Shown one piece after another: positions 35,601 through 46,983 of a stretch of 64,000 bases of DNA (positions are counted from its first letter, which is position 1; the number at the start of each line of letters is the position of its first letter). The DNA comes from Sclerotiophoma versabilis (taxonomy: Eukaryota; Ascomycota; Dothideomycetes; Pleosporales; Didymellaceae): the NCBI GenBank assembly GCA_012274445.1, contig JAAROD010000058.1, positions 1,488,001-1,552,000 of the forward strand, in the 5' to 3' direction. The notes below the pieces were generated by a model. It was not told the origin of the DNA. It ran no database searches and worked only from the letters and a program-made list of their open reading frames with translations. Position numbers and translations under genes: made by a program.

Positions 35601-38453
35601 ACGGTCATTGGAGCATCCTTGATTTCTGCCATCATCCATGGATACAAAGCATTTCGATCAGACCTTTCTGCGAACGTCCTGGACTCGCATTCTCAAACAA
35701 AGTCCCAGATGCAAAACCGTCTGGTTCGAGCCAGTGCACTGGTAGAGTACAAGTGTCGCCCTACACCTCCTGAAGACATTGATGTTGTACAGCTCCTTCA
35801 TGAAGCAAGGCTTGCCTCTCGATTGTGTTCTTGCGAAGGTAATCGACAAATATCCGAGATGGCCATCAAGATGTGCTCAGGGTGCGGACACACTACCTGC
35901 ACCATGTGCGCATCAAACCCAAGGCACCAGTACGTTGACAGCATTCCGCGACATGCTCGAGAGCAAACACCGGACGATTTTGTGAGATCTTGGAAACCAC
36001 GACTACCTCCACGTTTAAGACTTAAAAACTTTCCGAACTTGAACAAACGCCTTTCTCAATTGCGAAAGGAGCAAAACAGTAATGAAGCGTATGTTAGAAG
36101 GGTAGTCGAAGCAGACATCAGCCTGCAACAGTTCAGTCTGAGTGAGTTCGTGCGGTGCGACAACGAGTGGAGCAAAGACCTGCCAGCTCAAGTCTCGAAC
36201 CTTCAAACTATGGATTTATCTGACTTCACACATGCTACGCAAGACCTCCTCGAGCGGCGTCTGCAACAGCCCAAATTTCAGGCGACACTACCACTGAGAT
36301 TACAGCACGGTAGCAATTATCAATCGTACGAAGCTATGCGAGCTGCCGGTAGTCAAAAAACGAGCGGCAAACCCAAGCTGTCGGTGAGGCGGAAATCGTC
36401 AGGCTCGAGTAACAAGATCGTGCCTCTTATGCATATGTTCCGGTTCAATCGTATAGTGGTCGACGAGTATCACTACCTCAACGATTTTAGGAAGATCAAG
36501 AATATGTTCACCGCAATTAGCCTCAAGAAAATTACCGCTCACAAACGCTGGATACTCTCCGGAACCCCTTCTTTGGCGAACTTCACCGATATCGACAATG
36601 TTGCATCTTTCCTGGGCGTCAGGTTAGGCAGGTTTGCAATAGGATCCGACAGATTAACTCCTTTGGAAAGTTTCTTAGTCGAAAATCAAACTGCCGTTGA
36701 ACGTTTCCTTTCCAAGACTGAAGTCATGTCACATCAATGGCACCAGGCACGACATGAGCGAGCGCAAGAATTCTTAGATCTATTCGTTCGACAGAATGAA
36801 GCTTCGCTGGAGCACGTTCCCTGTCACGAAGAACTTCGAGCAGTTGATTTGGACGTTGCACATCACGCAGTATACTTGGAGTTATCACAACATCTGATCT
36901 GCCAACGGATGCAAGTGAAGAGGCTCAGGAACAAAGCTGAATCAGACAGGATCAGCAGACTGAACGCCAGCCTAAACAATTCGAAAACCGCAGAAGACGC
37001 GCTGTTAAAAGCTGCTCTACTCTACGAGACCAGTGCTGGGGAGTCAGGTCTTGACACGCTAGTTCATAAACGAACAGAGCAACGTCAGGAGGCCAAAGAT
37101 GAAATTTTACGACTTATGCGAGCCTTTGAATGGCACAAGCGCACTGGCTTCAAAGCTCTTAAGCCCATTGATCTGAAGAAGGCAGAAAAGGAGGAGAATA
37201 CCATCCCTAAGCTGTATGCCAGCTTTACACAGGATGTCAAGAGGAACACCTGGCTAGGTGATGACGATGCAATGATGAACGCAAGGCAGCTGCTGAAGAA
37301 GGCTGAAGCGCACCCTATCGTTGGAGGCTTGGAGGAGCTAAAGGAAGTTTCGAAAGAGAAGATGATCAAGGAGGCCAAGACGATTATGTCGCATCTCCGC
37401 GAATCGTGTGTCGAGCTCGCCTTACGAACGAGGTCGGAGCGCTTCATCACAACCGTCCAACAACTCTTACGGCCCTTGTGCGAAGACTCAAAAGATCCCA
37501 TACCATGCGATGCCAAACACTGTCAGGGCAAAGCTACGGTTTCCGAGATGTATCTGGCCTCACAGTGCGGTCACCTTACCTGCGAACCCTGCATCCTGGC
37601 GCGCGGCGACGACGAGAATTGTGTCATGCCTGGATGTAGCTGTACCGTTCAGGCTGTTACCTTGATCAAAGCTACTGATCTTGGCTCAACAAGAGAAAAC
37701 GCGGCTGTGCACAGTTTTGGCCGGAAGATGAATGGTATTGCGAAGCTGATTAAGAAATTCCCAAGTGACGATCAAGGTCTCGTCTTTGCGCCGAACGACG
37801 AAATGATAGCAATGCTAGGGGAGGTTCTTAATTATCACGACCTTCCATACTACACGCCAAGCGGCTGCAACTCACGCCAGGCGGCTAAGATCATCGAGGA
37901 ATTTAAAGCCAGTGCAGACGAAGATCAAGAAGACCGTCCAAAGGTTCTCCTACTCAACTTGACTAGCGAAACCGCTGCAGGAGTGTAAGTCAGCTATTCT
38001 TGGTAGACCATTACCATACTAATACCATACAGCAACCTTACCAACGCTAATCACATTATCTTCATCTCACCGTTGCTTGTTGAGAGTCAATACAAGTACG
38101 ATTCGGCTATGACTCAGGCAATTGCAAGAAGTCGACGCTACGGTCAGGAGAAGAAAGTGCACATTTACCACTTTGCTGCACTGCGTACCATTGATGTCGA
38201 CATCCTGGAGCATCGGCACAAGCGCACCAACGGCATCACAGCGGCAAAGTCAACTGCTCGCATGACTTCAAAGTCACTCGCAACCCGGAAAAAGACAAGG
38301 CTGGTGAAGAATAACGAAGGCTCGGTAGCTTTGGTGCCCATATCGTGGCTCGCTGACGAGAAAGTGCGGAAGGGACTGGGTGTTGAGAAGAAGCCGGAGA
38401 AGTTCACGTCGCTGATCAACTTCTCTGAGACGTTTGAGGATGGTGCGGAATGA
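32641..38453 (+). CDS. Cytosine-5 DNA methyltransferase - RING - SNF2 helicase fusion (Rad8/DNMT5-like)
   Basis: Four exons: 32641-32872, 32922-35205, 35264-37984, 38033-38453; introns 32873-32921, 35206-35263, 37985-38032; 1885 aa. Two Cys-rich repeats (C-x2-C ... DDGSEACKRC; C-x2-C ... EDGKTSCEPC) lie at residues 107-187, then an acidic linker. Methyltransferase motifs: I MCSGTESPLL (574-583), IV-like GFVCKDLSSLN with C665 in place of the usual PCQ, VI LLENV (E706), VIII QTRERMYMI, X GNAMSTT (about 945). A zinc cluster at 1027-1050 is followed by SNF2 motifs II VVDEYH (D1239), III LSGTPS (1271), a RING (1587-1632), and VI QAIARSRRYGQ (Q1774, R1778). No GxGKT Walker A is seen before motif II. 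Known relatives are fungal Rad8- and DNMT5-type methyltransferases. ATP hydrolysis is doubtful; methylation activity is possible. Confidence 0.9.
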
Positions 38454-40492
38454 TTGGTGCGCCGACTTTCCTATCCGATACATCGTTTTGCATAGTGCGG
38501 AGTTTGCCAATATGAAGCGATGATGTGTTGCATAGTCGATCGGCCAGGGAGGTTACTCGGCGATTCACACATTTTCCCTTTCACTCTGTTGGCCGGATCA
38601 CGTAAAACAGCTTTATACCCGATATGCTTTGTCTGTTTTTCCATCAGACGCAATTAAGACACAGAACTTCACATGTCTCATTCATCACATGTCAAGCTGA
38701 AAAGCCAATATGCATGCTCTCTTTGACGCTAGATATCGAAATGTCATCTGTCAAGCGCGAGCATCAAGTCACTTCAAAAACCGCACAATCTCCGCAATGC
38801 CACAAAAAATCCCTAAAATTGATACTAGATTCAAACGCGCAGTCACTAAAACAATGAGCAGACGCAATACCCCCCCAAAGACAGAACCGATAAAGTTCCA
38901 TTACTTCATGCAGGCTGTCCTGCACACCCACGTCTCACCCAAGCACCACAACCACGACGTTAAGAAACCTTAAGTGTATCTGCCCCACCTCTGCTCGTAC
39001 CACAGCCCCAAACATGACCAGACCCAAAACAATGCATCCTAAAAGCCCGTGATGTATGGAATGCATGCACCACCCCACATTCCACCCCAAGCGCCCCAGT
39101 ACCCGCCAACGCAGCGCTCGTTGCTCGCTCGCAACGCTCACCGGAAGCCCGGCCCACAGTCTCCACTCATACAGCACATCGCGTTTCAAAAACTACCACG
39201 CGGCAAGGACTAGGATGGGACTGGTAACAGTAATAGGACAGATCGCAGGGAGATTGCGGATGTCTACTGCGAGTCCGAAGGGGGAAAGGCGGGCGCGGCC
39301 CGGATCCCTGGGTATGGGGTCATGGCGTTTCTTCTGGATGCGTCGGAGAGCGGGTCGTGATGAAGTGGCGGGTGGGGATCAGGGATGTGGGGTATGGGAT
39401 CGTGGCGTGGCGGGTTGGGTGGAAGGTTGCAAGATGAGAGGGGAATGTGGGAGGCGCTGGAAGAGGGTTTGATTATGCGTTGGTGATGTGTTGGCGGGGA
39501 ATGGTAGTGGTGGATTAGGCATGGCGAAGCGAAGTGAGGCTATAGCGAGGAGAGTAGCTGAGATGAAGGCGTCGATATGTTGTGTGTTATTGCAGCATTT
39601 GTTCTGATTGATAGCGAATGATGTGTGAACGGAGCTGAGTTGGAGCTGGGGCGGTCGCTTACCACATCCAGTCGTGCTTGAGAACGTTAGGTCACGAAGA
39701 AGCAAACATGATGTTGGGCTGGAGTGAGGTTGTAGGGCAGTGATTGAATATCCTCTGTCTGTAGTCGAGATGGTGCAGGCAAGCAGCACCGTACCTTTCC
39801 AGGCCGAATCCCTCCAGTCTTCATCCCTAGCCAAAAGCAACGCTACGTAATCATCGTGTCCTACATGGCATCATCATGTCATCAGCCCATCATTGCCATC
39901 ATGAGACTTCACACCCTTTTGGTAACCAAAGAAACAAACCCGCCAAACAGAAAGGGTATTAAATCCAACCAGAAACCGAACAACCTCCCAGCGCGAGCAG
40001 GGAGCAGGTATAGAACGAAAACGAATGCAAAGATGCTCTTGGAGAAATAGGAAATAGAGAAGCGCAGTAGATCGCTCAGTAGATCATTCCACAGCAGCCG
40101 AGATGTCCATCATACAATCTGAGTCCAACAGATGAGTCCAGCTCCCACACATGCATCGTGTTCGTGTGCGTGAGCGTTCCAGTCTAGCAAGCAATAACAA
40201 TGTGACCTGCACGATCGCAAAGGAACGCAGCAAACAAACATGATACACAATTAGGGAATCGTACCAGATGTGCAGAAAGAAAAGAGCCAAACCAAACTTT
40301 TGTAGCAGACCGTTCCACCATGAGGTAGCAATGTCCGCCTGGAACTTTTGGTGCGGACCTGAGCATCCTGACAGGAGACGAGGAATAGAACGTCAAGCGA
40401 ACGCTGCAACATGTGCCACCAACCGTAGAGACAGGAGGAAGCGAGTATCAAAGTCTTTCCCATTACTGTGTGAGAGCGCCATGAGGCGCGCT
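38454..40492. other. Gene-poor stretch with unassigned frames
   Basis: About 2 kb. A minus-strand frame 39379-39840 (153 codons) begins with a patterned segment (LLARDEDWRDSAWK) but continues Ser/Pro-rich; just upstream, minus-strand frame 39909-40109 is strikingly hydrophobic but has no ATG. They might be exons of one small membrane protein, which I could not join convincingly. The rest holds no recognised feature. Confidence 0.35.
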
Positions 40493-42862
40493 CTAGTATT
40501 GGTACTCGGGCTCTCTTCGCTCTCCCCTGCGTGCTGATCGGTGAAGAACACGTCGTGGTTCATCTTGTTCGCCTCGTATCTCTCGCCTTCTGCGGCTGCT
40601 CTGCGAGCTCCGTTCTGTCGCTTCCTCGGCGTCTCTTCTTGGCTGACTAGCAGGCATGATAGCCCTTCTGTCGGCTCGAACGCTGCCTCTCTCGCTGCGG
40701 TAGATGCTTTCGCCGCCGCGAGTGTTGCTGCTGATGACCAGTTCATTCATCCCGTTTTCGATAGGAACTAGCTGTAGAGTACGCCCCTCCATATCTCCGT
40801 TGAGACTGAGCGTGACTGGGGCATCATTCCCAATTCGGAGGCGGATCTCGCCGTTGTTGTCGCTACCCCTGCTGCGGGAAGATTCGGCCTCAGACGGTCC
40901 TCCAGAGGCCCGCGACGGCCTTATCTTCGCAATTTCGTAGCTCTGGTCGGCTATGGTTTCGCGTTCACCACGTCTGGCATTGATGTAATCTTCGGCATCA
41001 GCAGCCTGCCTGACCTCAACAGGCCGGTGGGATCTTCGGCGAGACTCAGCATCGGTATCACGGCGACGGCGTGGGGGGCGAGCAACGAGCTCGGCTTCCT
41101 CATCGTCGTCATGATAGTCCTGCTCATAGTCGTGGCCAACGGGAACGTTGTCATAGACTCTCGAAGATCGCCTCGGACGTGTGGGTTCGTTGTATTCCTG
41201 CTGCCGTGTCCTGCGGTGTTCTCTGAAGGGCCTGTCGTAAGCCTGTAATGACTCGCGACGAGACGATCTAGAACCCTCTACAATCACACGAGCTTGTGGA
41301 GTATCATAAGCTGACTGAGATTTGATCGAAGGAACGAGTGGTGGTCTGCTCATTGAGGTACGGCGTGTAGGTCGAGGGTCGTGGTTGCGGTCACGGACTC
41401 TGTGATCACGTGGCTCAGGGATAACGATCGTCTGCGGACGTCTTATTTCGGGTACTGGAGGAGCTGGTGTGGTCTTTGCATGGCGTAGACTTGGACGCCG
41501 CTGTGGAGCGCCTTTCTGGGGCCTTGGTGGCTGATAGTCTGGCTCATAGTCTCCCTCCTCAGAGTCAGACCCAGACTCGGAATCAGAGTCAGAGACGTTC
41601 TCTCCCTGGTTGCGGTACTCAAGGGGTGGCTGTCGCCGTTGGGCTAGGAGTGGAGGCGGAGCGTTGGTGTGATACCTTGCTGAAGGCATCTTTCGGTCGC
41701 TACGTTCTACTTGCGCGACCGGCGGCGGCACAGAATAGCCGTAGGCCGACGTCTGAGAGACGCGAGCCTGCAGAGGAGGCCTCTGCTGGTCATGCGTAGG
41801 ATGCATTTGCTGCGCTTGGTAGAATGCAGGAGGTGGTGGGCCTTGCTGTGGATAATGCTGCATGTATGAGGAGTTCATCTGAGGCTGAGCATACTGCATT
41901 TTACCGTAGGCTGATCTCGAGAGAGGTGGACCATGCTCATGAGTGGTACTCGGATGAGACGAATGCATGCCAGGCTGTGGCCAGTTGTAGTTGGGATCTC
42001 CGTGGTAGCTCGTGGGTCGGGGCGGGCGGTTGTTCACGGACAGTCGGCGAGAGATGGCAGGCTGGATGACAGGCCCGCCCTGCGGCGTGTGGTACATTCG
42101 AGGCGAGCGACCCTCCCTTGGCGAGGAGGCTTGATACTGGGCAGGGTCTGAAAGCTGGGAGCGTGTGTCGTAGGGATGGGGGTAGGAGACATCGGGGGCA
42201 GACTCGGCGGGCTGGGGCTGTAGCATCGACTGGCGGCGCGACTGGCGTAGCCTAGGTTCGACGGCGTCGGGGCCGCACTTGGTACAGCCAGGTATGGTGC
42301 ACTCCTCGACGTTCCGGCTGTCCCTACGCTTGGGCGCAGGTGCTGGCTGCGTGGTGATGGTGGGCCGGCGCTCGGCGGTGGGCCGTCGCGAGGCGTGCGA
42401 GTCTCTGCGGGCCAAGGGGTGGCGCGGCGCGGACTGAGCGGACTGAGAGGTCTGCGCGGACTGGGTGCTCTGTTGGCGGTGCTGGCTCGGCCTGGGGGCC
42501 CTCTGCGCTGGCGTGGGAGAGGGAGCGGCAGGAGCAGCGGGCGGGCTGCGGTGGGACGAAGCAGCACTTGCAGCCGAATCAGCGCTACTCATGCCGGCGA
42601 CGGATTGGCTGGAATACCCAGAGTCGCTCTTGACGTCGCTGTTGCTTGGTACCCTTCCTGTCGGGGTCTTGTCGGTCCCCATGTGCTCCGGGTTGGAGCG
42701 CTTGGTGCGCACGTTGGCCTTGCCGGGCGAGGGCTCGGGGGTGAAGGGCTCGATGGCGACGCCCTGGCCATGGCCGTCGTCGGAGAAGTAGTCCTCGACG
42801 GTGGCCTGGTGCGGCTTCATGCTCGCCATGGTGTGCTCAGCGCCCGCGGTGCGTGGCAGCAT
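40493..42862 (-). CDS. Large disordered Ser/Pro/Arg-rich protein, function unknown
   Basis: Single long frame, 789 aa. Almost wholly low-complexity: Ser, Pro, Ala, Gln and Arg rich, with many SR and RR pairs, an acidic Ser/Asp patch (SDSDSESGSDSEEGDYEPDY) and a short ordered-looking C-terminal segment (GEIRLRIGNDAPVTLSLNGDMEGRTLQLVPIENG) that may form a small beta domain. One short Cys motif (CTIPGCTKCG) could bind metal. An alternative start is Met 12 (MASMKPHQATVEDYFSDD). The frame stays open upstream of 42862 to about 42950, ending next to a CAG that could be a splice acceptor, so an unseen first exon is possible. I do not recognise a named family; the length of the open frame and its codon use make it a real gene. 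Confidence 0.75.
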   Translation of the reverse strand: MLPRTAGAEHTMASMKPHQATVEDYFSDDGHGQGVAIEPFTPEPSPGKANVRTKRSNPEHMGTDKTPTGRVPSNSDVKSDSGYSSQSVAGMSSADSAASAASSHRSPPAAPAAPSPTPAQRAPRPSQHRQQSTQSAQTSQSAQSAPRHPLARRDSHASRRPTAERRPTITTQPAPAPKRRDSRNVEECTIPGCTKCGPDAVEPRLRQSRRQSMLQPQPAESAPDVSYPHPYDTRSQLSDPAQYQASSPREGRSPRMYHTPQGGPVIQPAISRRLSVNNRPPRPTSYHGDPNYNWPQPGMHSSHPSTTHEHGPPLSRSAYGKMQYAQPQMNSSYMQHYPQQGPPPPAFYQAQQMHPTHDQQRPPLQARVSQTSAYGYSVPPPVAQVERSDRKMPSARYHTNAPPPLLAQRRQPPLEYRNQGENVSDSDSESGSDSEEGDYEPDYQPPRPQKGAPQRRPSLRHAKTTPAPPVPEIRRPQTIVIPEPRDHRVRDRNHDPRPTRRTSMSRPPLVPSIKSQSAYDTPQARVIVEGSRSSRRESLQAYDRPFREHRRTRQQEYNEPTRPRRSSRVYDNVPVGHDYEQDYHDDDEEAELVARPPRRRRDTDAESRRRSHRPVEVRQAADAEDYINARRGERETIADQSYEIAKIRPSRASGGPSEAESSRSRGSDNNGEIRLRIGNDAPVTLSLNGDMEGRTLQLVPIENGMNELVISSNTRGGESIYRSERGSVRADRRAIMPASQPRRDAEEATERSSQSSRRRREIRGEQDEPRRVLHRSARRGERREPEYQY

Positions 42863-45800
42863 CAGGCTGGGCGGAGGGCTGGGCGGGAAAACGTCTAGCG
42901 GCGGGAGGCTATCGATAGATGGGGCGCGCGGCGATCGACTGCGACAACAATTAGGCGACGGTCAGCGGTCGCAGGGTGCGCATGTTTGCACGGCGGGCGA
43001 GCTGCTCTGCTATCGTCCCATGGCGCGTCGGCTGGGCGAGGGGGAAGGAGTGAGGGAGCGAGGGTGAGGGTGAGAGTGAGAAAAGTGTCTGGGGTGTCTG
43101 GGCGACCGAGTGTGCTGCAGGCATGCATGCAGGCGCACTCGGGCAGCGACTGCTGCAACGCAACAGAACCCCCGCCAGCAAAATTTCAAAACGGCCCTGC
43201 CCTGCTAAACTGGCCCAGTTGGTCGTAGCCTCCCATGCGCGCTGCGTCTAAACGTCGTTGGGCGCGCACCGCAGCCTGCCTGATGCCCGCCGCCTCTGCG
43301 CCGCCCGCTCGACGCCTGCCCTCGACCGACGCTGCGTCACAAGACTGCGTCCTTCCGCCCTCTGCCTCTGGGGGCCCGTGGTGCGCCGTGGTGACGCAGC
43401 AGCCACCAAGCTTTGCATGTTGCGAGCGCCGTGTGGGCTGCCCGCAGGTGCACAGCTGCGCTTGTGTCGCCCTCTCCGCCCTGTGCAGCATTCCTCGCGA
43501 ACGGGGGGCGTCATCGCCCAGTCCGCTCGTCCACCGACTTTCGTCACCTCTGAAGCAATTGACACTTGGCCGCTACTCTGCGACGCGCCCGCGCCCTCAC
43601 CACCCGATACCTTGCAACGATCAACGTCGTCCATGTGCGTAATAACAGCCACCTCTGCCCTACCGCCTACCGGCCGAGCCCTGGCCATTGGGCATCGCCA
43701 GATGTGCGAACCTCTCAAACAGACCTGCATCGTGCCCCCAACTGGACAGGGAGTGCCGCGACTGACGAACAGAAACCGGGATTGCCCGCCCCTCCCCATG
43801 CAGCCTGCCATCCACTGCTTCTGCTTGTGGGCGCGCTCACCGCTTCGTCGCCGTATTCTATTCATGACCACTTCATCGCCAGCACACAAGAGGTCTGGTA
43901 GTTTACACCATGTGCGGGAGCTAAGCCCCTCCAGCCCTTAGCGCCGCTGATCCGTGCCCTTCCAGCTCCATCGTCCGTGTTCTCTTTCCGTTAGCTTGCA
44001 CTTCTTCTGCATCTTCAACAATTCTCCCCCACGTTTCACACCATGAACGATGGCAGGACCACTCGTTCCTAGCTTCATCTGCCTTCCCTCTTGATCCTTT
44101 GCAGTCCGCCATCATCTCAATCGCACAATTTTGTGCAGGCTATGCCTTTTTCCTCTGAGCTAGCCACGTCAGTTGGCCCCTGCCATGCAGGAACAACACA
44201 GCACCCTCAATTCCGCAACACTTCATTAATGTCGCAGCGACACGGAATATGTGTCCCTTTGCCACCCGGCTGTGCTTGATCGTTCAGCACCAAGGCTGAC
44301 TGACAAGTGCCCGTCTGGTTGCCGCGAAGCGTGGCCTTCGAGAAACTGCCAACCACTAGCGTCCATCGTCCGGCTGTTGGACCAACGACATGGAGACAGG
44401 TGTACCCGGTGTAACCATCTCGTCTCGATCCGAGACTTCCCCTCGTCACGCGCGCTGACGAAGCTCTGCATTTGATACCCCGCTACCGCTAAGGATTCCG
44501 GTGAAGAAACGCATGCTATCGAGTGGTATTCATGCTTTCTGATAGACCTATTCGAAGGAATCATCACATTCTGGCGTCACATCTCAGCTCCACCAATGCG
44601 CAGCCTGCTTTGTGGCACTCTCGATGATCGTTATCATGTCCAAGGCACTCAAAACCCTCTGGTCGAGGTCATTCCACGTTCTATGAATGTAGTGGCTATC
44701 ACTAAGGAAGTACAGCATACAAGCTCTCTGTTTCATCTTGATTGGGGCACCTACATTCCTCTTGATGACACAAAAGATGCTGCTTACGATCTGGGGACAT
44801 GCTGGTCTCCCTTCGACGTGCTAATCGCCCTGCCGTGGATGGAAGTCGTAACCAAGCCAGGCCTTGCAAAAGCGTGTACTCATGGCCAATTGTCCCCCAC
44901 CCTCTTCTTCAATAGCCGTGGCGTTTGATCCTTGTACGACCACGGCTGCTGCCCGCGCACACTCCACCATACACGGTTGACTTCTCGGCCAAATGGCGCA
45001 GCTAAGTCTGCTCTTCCACCATACTGCACGACATCAAAGAACCGAGCACCAGGTCACAGAAGGAACGCACGTAGTCTAGAGATGGAAGGTCAATCACATG
45101 GTCGACCATGAATGCCAGTGTTACATGTTTCGAAACGGACTGGAGCAGCTTGTTTGAGTATGATCAAAGAATGACTCGGTGGTCGATGCGAATTCAAGCC
45201 CGTATCGTGCAGAAGCTTCGGCAAACTGAGACGACTAACCTGTGAGATTCAGTCCCATCGCATCGCAGCATTTAAAGCTTGAAAGGCTCAAAAGCTAGTG
45301 CAGCATCACACCACAAATATAGACCATTCATTCGCTCATCTGCGAATCGACTACTCGCCTCTCTATATTCAACTCAAAGTTCGAAAGACTGCAGCAGAAC
45401 CTATGATTCGCTCAAACGAAGCTGATACTTTGGGCTGCAGCGTTCCGCACTATGGAATTCCAGCCTGCTCTGTTTCAGTCCGAGGTCACTCAAGCAGTGG
45501 CGTTTGTGAAGACTTGGCGTACTCGCCTAGCGTCACCCACAACAACACCATCACCAAAAAGTAAGAACCTGTGGGACGCCCACCCAATTCGGCCTTCTAC
45601 CCAGCCCTTCTGGCGCGCTTAGAGAACTACAGTATGGGTACGTCAATCTGTTGGGTAGTTACAGTCGCCGACTAACCAGCTTTAACACTCTAAAGCAATT
45701 TCCACGGTGCTCGTACTGGGCTTCGCTCCCGGCAGCACAGTGAGTCACTGCTCACATTCCTCACAACTTCAGATCTTTTGCTGCCCGAAAAGACCCTGAT

Positions 45801-46721
45801 TGGGTTCCGAGCGAGCGGTAGACCACCATGCTGTTCGCATGGCTGCCCAGCGGATCCACTTTTGGCGTTGGTGTCCGATTTGCGGTGCATTCAGCCCAAT
45901 GGTCGACCCACCCGGCGGCTATTTAGGGCTTTAGACATCATCAACTTTTTTTAGCCCTCACGAACGTCGCACAAGAAGAAGAAGATACTCGTGGCAGCGA
46001 TATGTGGACGTTGATCCAGAAAAGTCGGAGTCAGCAGTTGAACAGAGCACACGGCTGCGGCCGCGGCCGGGTGTCATACTCGCCTCTTGCCGTTCCGTGC
46101 TGAGAAGGGCAACCCGACGATCAAGGCTTCGGTTGATCTCTCAACGAGTGGACATTGTAATTCGGGGCAATTTGAGTTGGTGTGCTGTACTATCCGGGCC
46201 GTGATGGCGGCTCTGGCGCATTCTGTCTGACCCAGCCAGGCGGTCCGGTCACGCACACCAAACCAGCCTCTTCTCTACAGTCGACACACGAGCACCTTCG
46301 GCACACGACTTTATTGTCGAAGATTTTTTTTTTTTTGAAAGAGTATGCAGTCATGTTTCCTAAAGGTATCCAGCTCTACACAGTAGTTGGCGAACATGTC
46401 AGCGAGCACAAAGCGAATCCTCCATGTCAATTAAGGAGACTATACCACACTACCACAAGTCTTCTTTGACATCATTACAAGGCATTGAGACTACCAACAT
46501 ACTGTAGGCCCACGTTACCACTCGTTCAGGAGTCCCCGCCAGGGTAGCCTGACTCAGAGCCCCACCTCTACGCAAGACTAGTGTCTACTGAAATTTACAA
46601 AGGCAAAAACCTGTCTTCAGTTGGGCAGAGCCTGTCTGTTGAGCTTCAAACCTCACAATATACACTCTCCATCCCTAGCCGTGATTATCTAATCAACAAC
46701 AGCTCAGATTTGAGCCGTTCC
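42863..46721. other. 3.9-kb gene-poor stretch, GC-rich at its left end
   Basis: From 42900 to 43900 the sequence is GC-rich and both strands carry long overlapping open frames (43248-43889 minus, 43258-43941 plus) that are a by-product of composition; their Arg/Cys/Ala-rich translations lack domains. It is likely the promoter and leader region of the disordered-protein gene. From 44600 to 46700 short frames only; a T-run of 11 occurs at about 46325-46336. No confident gene. Confidence 0.45.
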
Positions 46722-46827
46722 GTCTCCTTGGTGTAGTCGGTTATCACGTCGGTCTCATATCTCATAGAGTATGACTGCTCTAAGAGCAGAAATCCGAAGG
46801 CCGCCAGTTCGAATCTGGCAGGGGACA
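46722..46827 (+). tRNA. tRNA-Met (CAT) with a 32-base intron
   Basis: Acceptor stem GTCTCCT pairs with AGGGGAC (46820-46826), discriminator A at 46827. D arm GTG..CAC; A box TGGTGTAGTCGG; T arm GCCAG-TTCGAAT-CTGGC with the B box. The anticodon stem TCGGT/TCCGA has the T-T pair at 31/39 also known from yeast elongator tRNA-Met; loop CTCATA|A gives anticodon CAT at 46756-46758. The intron, 46760-46791, sits between positions 37 and 38, the standard place. Elongator rather than initiator type is inferred from the loop and the intron. Confidence 0.8.
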
Positions 46828-46834
46828 CGCCTTG

Positions 46835-46839
46835 TTTTT
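46835..46839 (+). terminator. RNA polymerase III terminator of tRNA-Met
   Basis: A run of five T residues eight bases after the tRNA 3' end. Confidence 0.6.
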
Positions 46840-46917
46840 CCGCCCGGCTGGCACAATTGTAAGATATCTCCATGGAGCACATGTACCGAGAATATATGTT
46901 AACGCATCATCAGGGTT

Positions 46918-46970
46918 AGCGCGTGGGACTTTTAATCCCAAGGCTGTGAGTTCGAGTCTCACGTCGGGCG
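46918..46970 (+). pseudogene. 3' part of a tRNA-Lys (TTT)
   Basis: Anticodon stem-loop GTGGGACTTTTAATCCCA, variable loop, T arm GTGAG-TTCGAGT-CTCAC and 3' acceptor GTCGGGCG are all intact and match fungal tRNA-Lys(TTT). The 5' acceptor strand expected to pair (GCCCGAC) and a normal D arm are absent upstream, where unrelated sequence is found. A run of five T residues follows at 46979-46983. Best read as a 5'-truncated tRNA relic 90 bases downstream of the tRNA-Met gene. Confidence 0.65.
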
Positions 46971-46983
46971 AGGCATGATTTTT

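Noticed and set aside
43248..43941. Two overlapping open frames of more than 200 codons on opposite strands
   Set aside because: Both come from GC-rich composition; translations are Arg/Cys/Ala-rich without domains, and two genes so fully overlapping are unlikely.
44596..44928. Plus-strand frame of 110 codons as a gene
   Set aside because: No recognised motif, no promoter or splice support, and isolated in a gene-poor stretch.
46878..46970. A complete tRNA-Lys gene
   Set aside because: The 5' acceptor strand and D stem do not pair; only the 3' part is intact.
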